Positions 50,999 to 57,572 of a stretch of 57,572 bases of DNA are shown here, piece by piece (positions within the stretch are counted from its first letter, which is position 1; every line of letters begins with the position of its first letter). Below the pieces are notes generated by a model. It made no database searches. It was not told the origin of the DNA and saw only the letters and a list, made by a program, of their open reading frames with translations. Source of the DNA: a virus. The stretch covers positions 1-57,572 of IMG/VR virus record IMGVR_UViG_3300032053_005511, one strand, 5' to 3'. The translations under genes and the position numbers were made by a program.

Positions 50999-52295
50999 AA
51001 AAGCTAAGAAGAAGATTCAGAAGCGTAAAGATAAGACAGCGGGGCCGGTTGAAAAAGCCGACCCCGTTAGTCATCACACCGGGATAACTGGTGCCACAGC
51101 CAGCCACAAGTTGATGGTTGTGAGGGGGTTGATGCAGAAGCTCAACTCAGACAACAAGAAGACCACACTGGCCTTCGCCTGTGACGTGGCCAACCCCTAC
51201 GGGCTACGTAGGCCGTCTGGCATCATGCAACTGGACCTAGACACTGGTGGTGGTCTTCCAGCCGGTGGCATCTCGTACATCTCTGGCCCTGACAATGCCG
51301 GTAAGACGTACCTGATGTACCGCTACATGGCTATGTGCCAACGGCTTTACGGGGATGCTTCTTGCGTAGGCATAGTTCCCGTAGAGTCTGCCCCTGACTA
51401 CTCTCTAGCTATCCTAGCTGGAATGAAGATAGCCATCCCAGACGACATCATAAGTGGCTGGAACAGATTCAGGTCTGACCGAGGTATCCCGGAGTACACT
51501 GCAGATGAGTACGCGAGTTTCAAGGAGCAGACTGGCCAGGTAGTCATCATACGTGGCAGTACCGGTGAGGAGATTCTTAACGCCGTACTAGAGTCAGTTA
51601 AGCTCAACGTGTTCAACATCATCGGTTTAGACTCTGTTAGTGCCCTGCTCCCAGGAGCTGATGCAGCTAAAGACCTAGACGATGAGTCTAAGAGGGCTGC
51701 TAACGCCTCCCTCATCACGAAGTTCCTACTGCACTACTACCCGCTCACCACTGGATTAAACGGTCTGATAGAGACCACATTGATCTTCTTGGCGCAGGTA
51801 AGGGCTAACCAGGACAGAGCCAATGCTCCTGCGCACATGCAGAAGTACATCAAGCCACACGCTGCTGTAGGAGCCTGGGCTGGTAAGCACGGTAAGCTTC
51901 TAGACATTGCTCTAAACGATGGTGAGCGTATCTGGAAAACCACAGATGGTAAGAAGCACATCGTGGGTAAGGTAATGCACTGGGAACTAGAGAAGGGCAA
52001 AGCAGGCGCTACTGACAACGTCCGTGGTGAGGCTGAGTTCTACTACCCAACCAGTGGTTCCATAGGCGTTGACCTGGTTGAGTCTGTAATCCAGAAGGCA
52101 ATAATGCTCGGCCTGATTGTGGAGCATAACAAGAAGATCAGTATGGTTAGCCCTGAGACGGGACAGATAACCGGTGTGAAAGACATACCGGGGATGCCCG
52201 CATTCAGAAAGATGATGCAGGTCGACTTCGAGTTCGAACTGCATGTCCGACGTGAGGTGCTGGCAGCCAGTGGGCTTCAGTGTCAGTACCGCTAA
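50988..52295 (+). CDS. RecA/UvsX-like recombinase
   Basis: This is a 435-residue protein from the ATG at 50988 with AAAAGGA upstream; a frame-open GTG start at 50949 is less likely. A basic Lys-rich start (MAAKKAKKKIQKRKDK) is followed by Walker A GPDNAGKTYL (about 99), VGIVPVESAPDYS, Walker B IIGLDSVSALLPG and LIFLAQVRANQDRA, with loop 2 near AHMQKYIKPHAAVG. The order fits phage RecA homologues that pair single strands with duplex DNA. The stop overlaps the next ATG (TAATG). Confidence 0.85.
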   Translation: MAAKKAKKKIQKRKDKTAGPVEKADPVSHHTGITGATASHKLMVVRGLMQKLNSDNKKTTLAFACDVANPYGLRRPSGIMQLDLDTGGGLPAGGISYISGPDNAGKTYLMYRYMAMCQRLYGDASCVGIVPVESAPDYSLAILAGMKIAIPDDIISGWNRFRSDRGIPEYTADEYASFKEQTGQVVIIRGSTGEEILNAVLESVKLNVFNIIGLDSVSALLPGADAAKDLDDESKRAANASLITKFLLHYYPLTTGLNGLIETTLIFLAQVRANQDRANAPAHMQKYIKPHAAVGAWAGKHGKLLDIALNDGERIWKTTDGKKHIVGKVMHWELEKGKAGATDNVRGEAEFYYPTSGSIGVDLVESVIQKAIMLGLIVEHNKKISMVSPETGQITGVKDIPGMPAFRKMMQVDFEFELHVRREVLAASGLQCQYR

Positions 52296-52645
52296 TGAAG
52301 ACTACAGGTAAGCGCACAAAGCGAGCTTCTGCCAAACAAGAGTCAGAGATAGCGACTAGCATGGGTGGTAGGCGTCAACCAGGGTCTGGTGCTATCCCAG
52401 GCCTTAAGGGTGATGTGCGAGTGAAGGGTAAGTTGCGAATAGAGGCTAAGTACACCTCTAACAAATCTTACTCAGTCACACGCGCTGACCTCCTGAAGAT
52501 ACGTAGCGAGTGCTACGGGTCTGAGACGCCTGCCTTCGTAATCGACTTCAAAGATCCGGGTACCCTACGTACAGAAGAACGTTGGGTACTAATACCCTTC
52601 TCAGACTGGGAGAACCTAGTAAATGCAGCTACTGTCAATCAGTGA
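52295..52645 (+). CDS. PD-(D/E)XK nuclease, probable junction resolvase
   Basis: This 116-residue protein contains GRRQPGSGAIPGLKGDVRV, then LRIEAKYT and SKSY-like NKSYSVTR. Glu, GD and E-x-K are spaced as in small PD-(D/E)XK Holliday junction resolvases of phages. FVIDF follows as the late strand. It starts in a TAATG overlap with the recombinase and overlaps the Cas4-like gene by 23 bases. It would cut branched DNA made by the recombinase. Confidence 0.7.
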   Translation: MKTTGKRTKRASAKQESEIATSMGGRRQPGSGAIPGLKGDVRVKGKLRIEAKYTSNKSYSVTRADLLKIRSECYGSETPAFVIDFKDPGTLRTEERWVLIPFSDWENLVNAATVNQ

Positions 52646-53495
52646 CCTAACTAGACCTGCCGCTGACCTAGAGCCACTGATAAAGAGGGCAATGCAGCTA
52701 GGAGATATGTACGATACCTTCTTAGCTGCTGACCCTGGTGGCTTTGAGTACAAGGTGGACATTGGTGGTGAAGGAGGTAGAGCAGCGGGCCTTCACGCCT
52801 CAGAGATATCTGGCTGCTTTAGGAAGGTGGTGTACTCCCTCACCAACACTAAACGCTGGGTAGACCCGGCCACCAGAAACGTCGGCATGACGAGGCGCTT
52901 CAGGGTAGGTAACGCGCTTCACTCCATGCTGCAGAATGACTTCCACAGGATGGCTGCTGCTAGCAACGGGGCACTGCTGTTCGAAGACGAAGCCCGCATC
53001 TCCCCAGAGCATCAAGAGCTAGCAAAAGAGTGGAACATCCACTCTAGCTGTGACGGTATCTTCACATTCTGCGATGACGGCGTACCAGTAATGCGCGTCG
53101 GTGTTGAGATAAAGACAGCATCTGCCGGAGAGTATGAGAAAACCAACGAGCCTAAGAAGGACCACAAGGAGCAGACATGCCTATACATGGCTTGCTTAGA
53201 CGTCCCTCTAATGTGGGTGCTCTACTACAATAAGTCTAACCAGAACTACACAGACTGTTCCCCCCCGTACCTCAGCAAGTTTGACCCTAAGCTGTGGGAG
53301 ACACTGGAACATAGATTTGCGAATGCCCATGCCTTGGCTGACGTAGCCACGGCAACTGGTGTGTTGCCAGACAGAGAAGAGGGTCAGCCCTGTGGTTGGT
53401 GCCCCTTTGGGCATGAGTGCAAACCTAACTACCTGAAACCAAAGAACGCCCCGACCCAGGTCTCAAGGGCGCTAACACCGAGGAAGCTAAAGTGA
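52623..53495 (+). CDS. Cas4/RecB-like nuclease with iron-sulphur Cys set
   Basis: This 290-residue protein has four Cys placed as in Cas4-type iron-sulphur nucleases: C65 (ISGCFRK), and CGWCPFGHEC near 256-265. The nuclease core has SSCDGIF (about 142-147), VEIKTAS (E-x-K, about 161) and QTCLYMACL (the Q-x-x-x-Y motif). It sits between a resolvase and RusA in a recombination cluster, so end resection for recombination is the likely role, not CRISPR adaptation. A GGGAG site lies inside the upstream gene. Confidence 0.78.
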   Translation: MQLLSISDLTRPAADLEPLIKRAMQLGDMYDTFLAADPGGFEYKVDIGGEGGRAAGLHASEISGCFRKVVYSLTNTKRWVDPATRNVGMTRRFRVGNALHSMLQNDFHRMAAASNGALLFEDEARISPEHQELAKEWNIHSSCDGIFTFCDDGVPVMRVGVEIKTASAGEYEKTNEPKKDHKEQTCLYMACLDVPLMWVLYYNKSNQNYTDCSPPYLSKFDPKLWETLEHRFANAHALADVATATGVLPDREEGQPCGWCPFGHECKPNYLKPKNAPTQVSRALTPRKLK

Positions 53496-54076
53496 AGCTA
53501 CCAGCTAACGCAGGTATGAGCTCTAGCGAACAAGCTCGTACACACGATGAATGGAACACCTTTGATGACGTACAGGTGCAGCTGATGCGAGAGGGGTTCA
53601 TGCCCAGTGAGCTGCCAAGGGTAGCCTGTCAGCGCATCACGGCTGACCAACTCACCACGCAGGACAATGACAAGTACACACAGCTGTACACCAGCAAGTG
53701 TGCCTGGCTAGCCTATACGTCAGACACGCTAGCTAGGACTAAGGGGGAGAGACTGCAGGTAGAGAACGAGATGGATTACATCCAAATCTCTCTACGTACT
53801 GGCGCCAAGATGGCGGCTACCTCTTCTGGTGTAAAGAAGCCAACGGACAAAGAGATAGAGGAGTTGGTGGAGCTAGACCCACGCTACAAAGAGCTGAAGA
53901 TCTTGCTACAGCGAGCAAAGCAACGTGAGGGTATTCTCTCTAGCGACTTCGAGACACTGGATAGGGAACTCAAGATGATCTCCAGGGTGCTAGTCATCAA
54001 GCAGATGGAGTTCAACGATGAGCGGCAGGGTGGTAACTTGCCCAATAGAATGCCCGGCAAGGGGTACCCACGCTAA
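53492..54076 (+). CDS. Unknown coiled-coil protein of recombination cluster
   Basis: This 194-residue protein starts at a GTG in GTGA. Residues of about 55-180 form long charged helices (GERLQVENEMDYIQISL, ELKILLQRAKQREG, ETLDRELKMISRVLV). It has no catalytic motif. It could be an accessory to the Cas4-like nuclease before it or the RusA gene after it (TAATG overlap), judging from tight coupling only. Confidence 0.6.
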   Translation: MKLPANAGMSSSEQARTHDEWNTFDDVQVQLMREGFMPSELPRVACQRITADQLTTQDNDKYTQLYTSKCAWLAYTSDTLARTKGERLQVENEMDYIQISLRTGAKMAATSSGVKKPTDKEIEELVELDPRYKELKILLQRAKQREGILSSDFETLDRELKMISRVLVIKQMEFNDERQGGNLPNRMPGKGYPR

Positions 54077-54525
54077 TGCTGTGCTTTCGTATCAATGGTG
54101 TACCTCCCACCGTTAACCACGCCTACTTCAATCTACCTCGTGGTGGTAGGACCCTCAGTAAAGAGGGCAAGAAGTACAAGGTAGAAACGGCGGCGTACCT
54201 AGTGCGCACGTATCCAGCTGAGCTCCAGCAGCTGAAGAAGAACGTAGCTTATGGTGTCGCCATTAAGCTGTACTTCGAAAAGATACTGAATGACACTTGG
54301 CCAGAAAAAGCAGAAAGTAGGTATAAGCGAATAGACGCCAGTAATCGCATTAAGCTACTAGAGGACGCCTTCATAACTGCCGCAGGCACAGATGACAGTC
54401 AACATCTGCTAGTGGCCGTTACAAAAGCCCAAGTAGAGTGGGGTGGTGAGAATACTATCCTATGTATCTGGGACATAGAAAAGGAGGGGTTGCTACCGAA
54501 TGACCTCGGAGAATATCTTCGATAG
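54076..54525 (+). CDS. rusA: RusA-like Holliday junction resolvase
   Basis: This 149-residue protein has the RusA layout: FRINGVPPTVNHAYF at the N-terminus, GRTLSKEGKKYK, YGVAIKLYFEK as a core strand, then KRIDASNRIKLLEDAF and GTDDSQHL, which hold the metal-binding Asp residues. It resolves four-way junctions. It is the second resolvase-type gene in this cluster. Confidence 0.75.
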   Translation: MLCFRINGVPPTVNHAYFNLPRGGRTLSKEGKKYKVETAAYLVRTYPAELQQLKKNVAYGVAIKLYFEKILNDTWPEKAESRYKRIDASNRIKLLEDAFITAAGTDDSQHLLVAVTKAQVEWGGENTILCIWDIEKEGLLPNDLGEYLR

Positions 54526-54859
54526 CTGCAATGACACAGAGCTTTACCAGCTCTGTAGAACACAAGGGATACCAGTACTGCCAAGTACCACCCGCGAAGA
54601 GTTAATAGGCTTCTTGTGGGGCAGCATAGCTCCACTACCTATTACTGAGGAGATGCACCCCATTGATTCCTGGAGACATGGGTTGATGGGGTACATCCTG
54701 GACCACTGGAAGAAGTTGGAAGCTCAGTTAGAGTGCCCAGCTAGATCTGGAGATCCACGTCAGTGTTTTGGCTGTTTGGATACACAGGTTGTAACGTGCC
54801 TCGTTGAAAATAGAGGCAGCGAACGCTCACTAAAAATGTACAGAAAAGGTGCCCGCTAG
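54500..54859 (+). CDS. Small SAP-like/Cys-containing protein
   Basis: This 119-residue protein begins with ELYQLCRTQGIPVLPSTTREELIGFLWG, which reads like a SAP-type helix-turn-helix that binds DNA. The C-terminal half has LECPARSGDPRQCFGCLDTQVVTC, a likely zinc site. It overlaps RusA by 26 bases and has AGGAGG upstream. The function is not known. Confidence 0.6.
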   Translation: MTSENIFDSCNDTELYQLCRTQGIPVLPSTTREELIGFLWGSIAPLPITEEMHPIDSWRHGLMGYILDHWKKLEAQLECPARSGDPRQCFGCLDTQVVTCLVENRGSERSLKMYRKGAR

Positions 54860-55687
54860 ATGAACCAATTTTCAGATCCGTCGACCCTGCCAAGAGACCC
54901 AGCTTCCCTAGCTCTGCTACCCAAGCCAGTTAAGTACCGCTTGGCTATGCAGCTTGGTGTTCTCAATGCTGCCGATTCAGAGGGGCAGAAGACTTTTCTG
55001 CTGGCTACTCCCGCAGAGCAGGGTGCTGTGCTGGCAGCGGCGCTGCAGAATGCCCCAGCAGCTCCACAAGTGTCCATGATGAGCCCAGCACAGCCTCCAC
55101 AGCCTCCACAGATGATGCCACAGCAGATGCCACCACAGCCGATGATGGCACCGCAGATGATGGCCCGAATGCCACCACAGCAGATGCCACCACAGCCGAT
55201 GATGGCACAGCCGATGATGGCCCGAATGCCACCACAGCCTGCACCCATGGGGATGCCAGCTCCTATGGCACCTGCTGTACAGCGTACCCCAGTCACCGCT
55301 AGTGACCCAGGTAACATCGGTGGGGCGGGTAATGGGCATCAAGGCCCACCGCAGATGGTAGCCTTTCAGCCACCTCAGGCAGCACAGGCACCGTCAGACC
55401 CAGGAGTCGTTCTCAAGATACTGAGCTCCCTACATGCCACCACGGCTAAGCTGGACAAGGCACTGGAAGAGACCCCAGATACGGTAGCAGAGCTCTACGA
55501 TATCGTGCTGGGACAAGCAAAGATGCTTCAGGTGCAGAGTCTTCTGCTGTTGATGCTGGTCGAGGGCCAGATGAACATCAGCAGAGAGGCACTGGTTGCA
55601 CTCATCTTGAGTGAGCTAGACGACGGAGGGGTGCAGGCTGTCATGGAGAAGCTCGCTGAAGACAGCGAGGAAGAAGAGGGAAAATAG
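54860..55687 (+). CDS. Met/Pro/Gln-repeat protein with helical C-terminus
   Basis: This 275-residue protein has a short helical N-terminal domain (about 1-70), then a disordered Met/Pro/Gln-rich stretch (about 75-150) built from a 19-residue tandem unit. The C-terminal helical domain (about 175-265) contains TAKLDKALEETPDTVAELYD and ends acidic. The ATG follows the previous stop directly. A linker or scaffold role in the replication complex is possible. Confidence 0.6.
   Translation: MNQFSDPSTLPRDPASLALLPKPVKYRLAMQLGVLNAADSEGQKTFLLATPAEQGAVLAAALQNAPAAPQVSMMSPAQPPQPPQMMPQQMPPQPMMAPQMMARMPPQQMPPQPMMAQPMMARMPPQPAPMGMPAPMAPAVQRTPVTASDPGNIGGAGNGHQGPPQMVAFQPPQAAQAPSDPGVVLKILSSLHATTAKLDKALEETPDTVAELYDIVLGQAKMLQVQSLLLLMLVEGQMNISREALVALILSELDDGGVQAVMEKLAEDSEEEEGK
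55118..55231 (+). repeat. 57-base tandem repeat, two copies
   Basis: The unit at 55118-55174 is followed directly by a near-copy at 55175-55231. It codes for a 19-residue Met/Pro/Gln unit. The copies differ mainly at one CCGCAG/CAGCCG swap. Recombination or slippage could change the copy number. Confidence 0.8.
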
Positions 55688-55710
55688 TAAGCTCGCTTTG
55701 GCCAGGTAGC

Positions 55711-55872
55711 GTGCTGCCTGATGTATCCGACTTGGTAGAGATACCTGGGAGCATCAGCAGCATGTCACCAGTCGAAGCGAGGGCACTGGCCCAAGAGCTT
55801 GGGGTCTATGTGCCAGATGATTCAGACAGTGCCATCAGAACAAAGCTTCGGGCTGCTGTCTTTGACACGTGA
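55711..55872 (+). CDS. 53-residue SAP-like micro-protein
   Basis: An open frame from a GTG at 55711 encodes a peptide with MSPVEARALAQELGVYVPDD and AIRTKLRAAV, similar in style to the SAP-like segment of the 119-residue protein nearby. The TGA overlaps a GTG at 55869. A later ATG at 55762, with GGAG upstream, would give a shorter form. It fills an otherwise empty gap of about 180 bases. Confidence 0.45.
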   Translation: MLPDVSDLVEIPGSISSMSPVEARALAQELGVYVPDDSDSAIRTKLRAAVFDT

Positions 55873-55904
55873 CCGAGGGAAGGTCGACTGCAGAAGGACA
55901 ACCT

Positions 55905-56288
55905 ATGCACGACCTAAGCACACTAGCTAAGTTAGAACCCTGGCGTACCGGTTACGGCAAAGCCCTAAATGCGCTTGACCCGACATGGGACATAAACGAC
56001 CAAGTCTTGTGTACTGGAGAACAGTGGTGGGAGGGTATGAGTAAATGGTGGATGTGCACAACTTGCGGCCATACCAGCAAGCTTAGCCACCCCATGCATC
56101 ACCCTGCCCACAATCCTTACATGTTCTTCATCAAGGCGGTGATGTTCTACATGTCAAAGCGGCAAGAGCAACAGGTGCCGATAACCCTATCCATAAGTCA
56201 GGCGTTGTTCACCATCGGAGTAGCTCTACGCTATGCCGCTGTACAACACCCTGAGAGACTAGGGGACTACGTAGATAAGATGCACTAG
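55905..56288 (+). CDS. Small zinc-site protein, last gene of replication operon
   Basis: This is a 127-residue protein from the ATG at 55905, chosen for the AAGGA 6 bases upstream; the frame is open to a GTG at 55869. WWMCTTCGHTSKLSHPMHH contains a CxxC and several His that can form a zinc site. The rest is helical (FFIKAVMFYMSKRQEQQ, ISQALFTIGVALRYAAVQH). The function is unknown. A strong hairpin follows. Confidence 0.6.
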   Translation: MHDLSTLAKLEPWRTGYGKALNALDPTWDINDQVLCTGEQWWEGMSKWWMCTTCGHTSKLSHPMHHPAHNPYMFFIKAVMFYMSKRQEQQVPITLSISQALFTIGVALRYAAVQHPERLGDYVDKMH

Positions 56289-56291
56289 CAG

Positions 56292-56313
56292 TGGGGGGCC
56301 TACGGGCCCCCCA
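56292..56313. terminator. Terminator between convergent operons
   Basis: A 9-bp stem with core GGGGGGCC/GGCCCCCC and a TACG loop is followed on the plus strand by ATGCTTTTATTT. It separates the replication operon from the minus-strand virion genes that end at 56319. Confidence 0.75.
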
Positions 56314-56318
56314 TGCTT

Positions 56319-56546
56319 TTATTTAGGTACTCTTTTTCTACGTACGACTTCTCGATGTAGAGACAAGATCGTGGGCTTTGGCTGCCTAGCAATAGCAGTG
56401 AGGGGGCCTATCCCACCTTCCTTAGCTTTGGGAGCTCCCTCAAAGATTAACGGGGTGTCAGACAGTGGGCCGTACCCATGCGTCACGCTGAGGATACCAA
56501 CCCCTATGCTGCCACCACGGGCTAAGAAGCCAGTCCTAGTGCTCAT
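56319..56546 (-). CDS. Small unknown protein
   Basis: This 75-residue basic protein has a Gly-rich N-terminal part (GFLARGGSIGVGILS) and a Lys/Arg-rich end (REVVRRKRVPK). Its ATG overlaps the stop of the 180-residue gene (ATGA), so it is translated with it. No domain was recognised; a small virion or assembly factor fits the operon. Confidence 0.55.
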   Translation of the reverse strand: MSTRTGFLARGGSIGVGILSVTHGYGPLSDTPLIFEGAPKAKEGGIGPLTAIARQPKPTILSLHREVVRRKRVPK

Positions 56547-57085
56547 ATGATAGACGCAGACCTCTTAGCTGGGGAGCCCACTGTGGCTATCACAGCTCCA
56601 CCAGAAGCGTCGCGTATCTCCCAGTTCTTAAGCGGGGTAGTGCCATCGTCGTCAAACAGGATGAGATGCCCAGGGCTGCCTGGGTAGTCTTCCAGTCTGT
56701 TAGTAACCGACTTACGTAGAAGAGATAGGTCTGTAGTCGTGTCGTTTACGATGAGGGTATCTAGGTCATTGCCAATGACATCTCCACCATCGTTCACGGC
56801 ATACTCCGCTATTAAGAAGTCTCCGGCCAGTACGGAGGTGACAAGGGATAGATTTAGTAGGCGCTGGTAAACACCTACTCCTATGTCAGTCATAGACTGA
56901 AACTTGATGGTCCAACCAACCGTTTTAAAGGTGTTGTCCGCCCAGTCTAAATAACTGTTTCCGGTGTCCCCCTCACGGAGCGACACGGTTGGAGCTTTAC
57001 CGATAACACCGCCGACACCCTCTTGCTCTATACTGAGCTCAAGTGGGACAGCGGTGGCTACCTTCTGTACTAGCAAAACTGCCAT
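56543..57085 (-). CDS. Virion protein, probable tail or fibre component
   Basis: This 180-residue protein has beta strands in the first half and, near 120-165, LLRKSVTNRLEDYPGSPGHL followed by LFDDDGTTPLKNWEIRDASG. This combination is common in tail-fibre or tail-completion proteins of phages as I recall. The gene lies in a minus-strand virion run that continues past the window edge. Confidence 0.6.
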   Translation of the reverse strand: MAVLLVQKVATAVPLELSIEQEGVGGVIGKAPTVSLREGDTGNSYLDWADNTFKTVGWTIKFQSMTDIGVGVYQRLLNLSLVTSVLAGDFLIAEYAVNDGGDVIGNDLDTLIVNDTTTDLSLLRKSVTNRLEDYPGSPGHLILFDDDGTTPLKNWEIRDASGGAVIATVGSPAKRSASII

Positions 57086-57102
57086 AGGAGTATCTTAGAC
57101 TA

Positions 57103-57468
57103 TCATACAACAGTTCCAGCCGGGATGTGCCCTAGCTCGATTAGCAGCTCGTATAGGGCGGCCTTGTGATCACCATAGTGGGTGGCCCCTGGAATCACCG
57201 GCTCGACCATCTTGGCCAGCAACGCTTCACCGGCCAGCTCGGCACTGCCCCGCTCGACCGGGAAGAATACGGCTCCGTCCATGTAGCCGATACTCCACTT
57301 GACCGTCATGGAGACGCCGGTCGGGTTGTTGATCGGCATGTTGGTGCCGATGTGCTCGATGTTCACGCGGTCGATGGTTCGGGTCGCGTTCACGACCTGA
57401 ACTTCGGTGCCGAGTAGGTACTGCTGGCTGATCGTCTTTGTCTCTGGGGCTGTGATGATGAAAGGCAT
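57103..57468 (-). CDS. Virion protein, unknown
   Basis: This 121-residue beta-rich protein contains IITAPETKTISQQYLLGT and SMTVKWSIGYMDGAVFFPVE. Codon use is GC-richer and more uniform than most neighbours, suggesting high expression like the capsid gene. AGGAG lies 7 bases before the ATG. No family was recognised. Confidence 0.6.
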   Translation of the reverse strand: MPFIITAPETKTISQQYLLGTEVQVVNATRTIDRVNIEHIGTNMPINNPTGVSMTVKWSIGYMDGAVFFPVERGSAELAGEALLAKMVEPVIPGATHYGDHKAALYELLIELGHIPAGTVV

Positions 57469-57477
57469 GTTCTTCTC

Positions 57478-57572
57478 CTACGTGACGTAACCGTATTCTT
57501 GCACAAGGATAGCGCCGACCGTACCGACACCACCGGCTCTATTGTTGTTTCCATTGGAAGTGGCACCTGATC
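57478..57572 (-). CDS. C-terminal end of a minus-strand gene, cut by window edge
   Basis: Only the last 30 codons are present, ending at the TAG at 57480-57478. The tail is NGNNNRAGGVGTVGAILVQEYG-like, Gly/Asn-rich and then hydrophobic. The stop lies 9 bases before the start codon of the next gene, so this is the same virion operon. Function cannot be judged from this fragment. Confidence 0.5.
   Translation of the reverse strand, partial: SGATSNGNNNRAGGVGTVGAILVQEYGYVT

Noticed and set aside
52623-53495. CRISPR adaptation gene (Cas4)
   Set aside because: No repeat-spacer array or other cas gene is present; the gene sits in a recombination cluster, so a phage recombination nuclease is more likely.
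54856-55317. Minus-strand Gly/Cys/Ile-rich repeat frame
   Set aside because: Antisense shadow of the Met/Pro/Gln repeat; composition is an artefact of the repeat.
1-57572. tRNA genes, insertion sequences, attachment sites
   Set aside because: No cloverleaf-like sequence, transposase gene or flanking terminal repeats were seen by reading; a tRNA scan would be needed to exclude tRNAs.

Overview
The window looks like part of a large tailed-phage genome (Caudoviricetes), probably a metagenomic or little-studied lineage. It carries a portal, large terminase, HK97-type major capsid protein, prohead protease and baseplate spike. It also carries an almost complete phage replication and recombination set: DnaB-like helicase, CHC2/TOPRIM primase, family A DNA polymerase, RecA-like recombinase, UvsW-like helicase, Cas4-like nuclease, RusA and a PD-(D/E)XK resolvase. 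No tRNA, rRNA, CRISPR array or insertion sequence was seen. Nothing in the sequence fixes the host. Strong GGAG-type ribosome sites and sigma70-like promoters point to a bacterium.

Layout: 1-13956 is a minus-strand virion block that includes a ferritin-like virion protein, the capsid protein, scaffold-like proteins and the protease. 13981-15046 holds a small plus-strand MerR-like regulator pair. 15049-18427 is the terminase block on the minus strand, with one small opposing gene. 18428-19223 is a promoter followed by about 700 nt of densely hairpinned DNA, best read as a large structured non-coding RNA. 19224-29944 (minus) carries virion and baseplate genes and, at the promoter-proximal end, a 2151-residue RNA polymerase in which beta and beta-prime are one polypeptide. 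30033-34568 (plus) is an early-looking operon with micro-proteins, a MoxR ATPase/VWA pair and a methyltransferase-like gene. 34604-40350 (minus) is the portal block. 40455-56288 (plus) is the replication/recombination operon, with many ATGA, TGATG and GTGA overlaps. 56319-57572 (minus) is again virion genes, cut by the window edge.

The plus-strand units share one promoter type (NNNCAA, 18 nt, GATAAT/GATAAG/CATAAG), found at five places. It resembles a host sigma70 promoter, so host polymerase could read the early and replication genes and the structured RNA. The phage's own fused polymerase might then read the minus-strand virion genes, for which I found no such motif. That division of labour is inference.

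The most unusual items are the single-chain beta/beta-prime polymerase, the structured RNA at 18485-19193, the di-iron ferritin-like domain on a virion protein, and a Lys-X-Ala tripeptide that is over-represented in the presumed inner-head proteins and may mark protease processing. A terminator hairpin also sits between a Shine-Dalgarno sequence and the DNA polymerase start codon.
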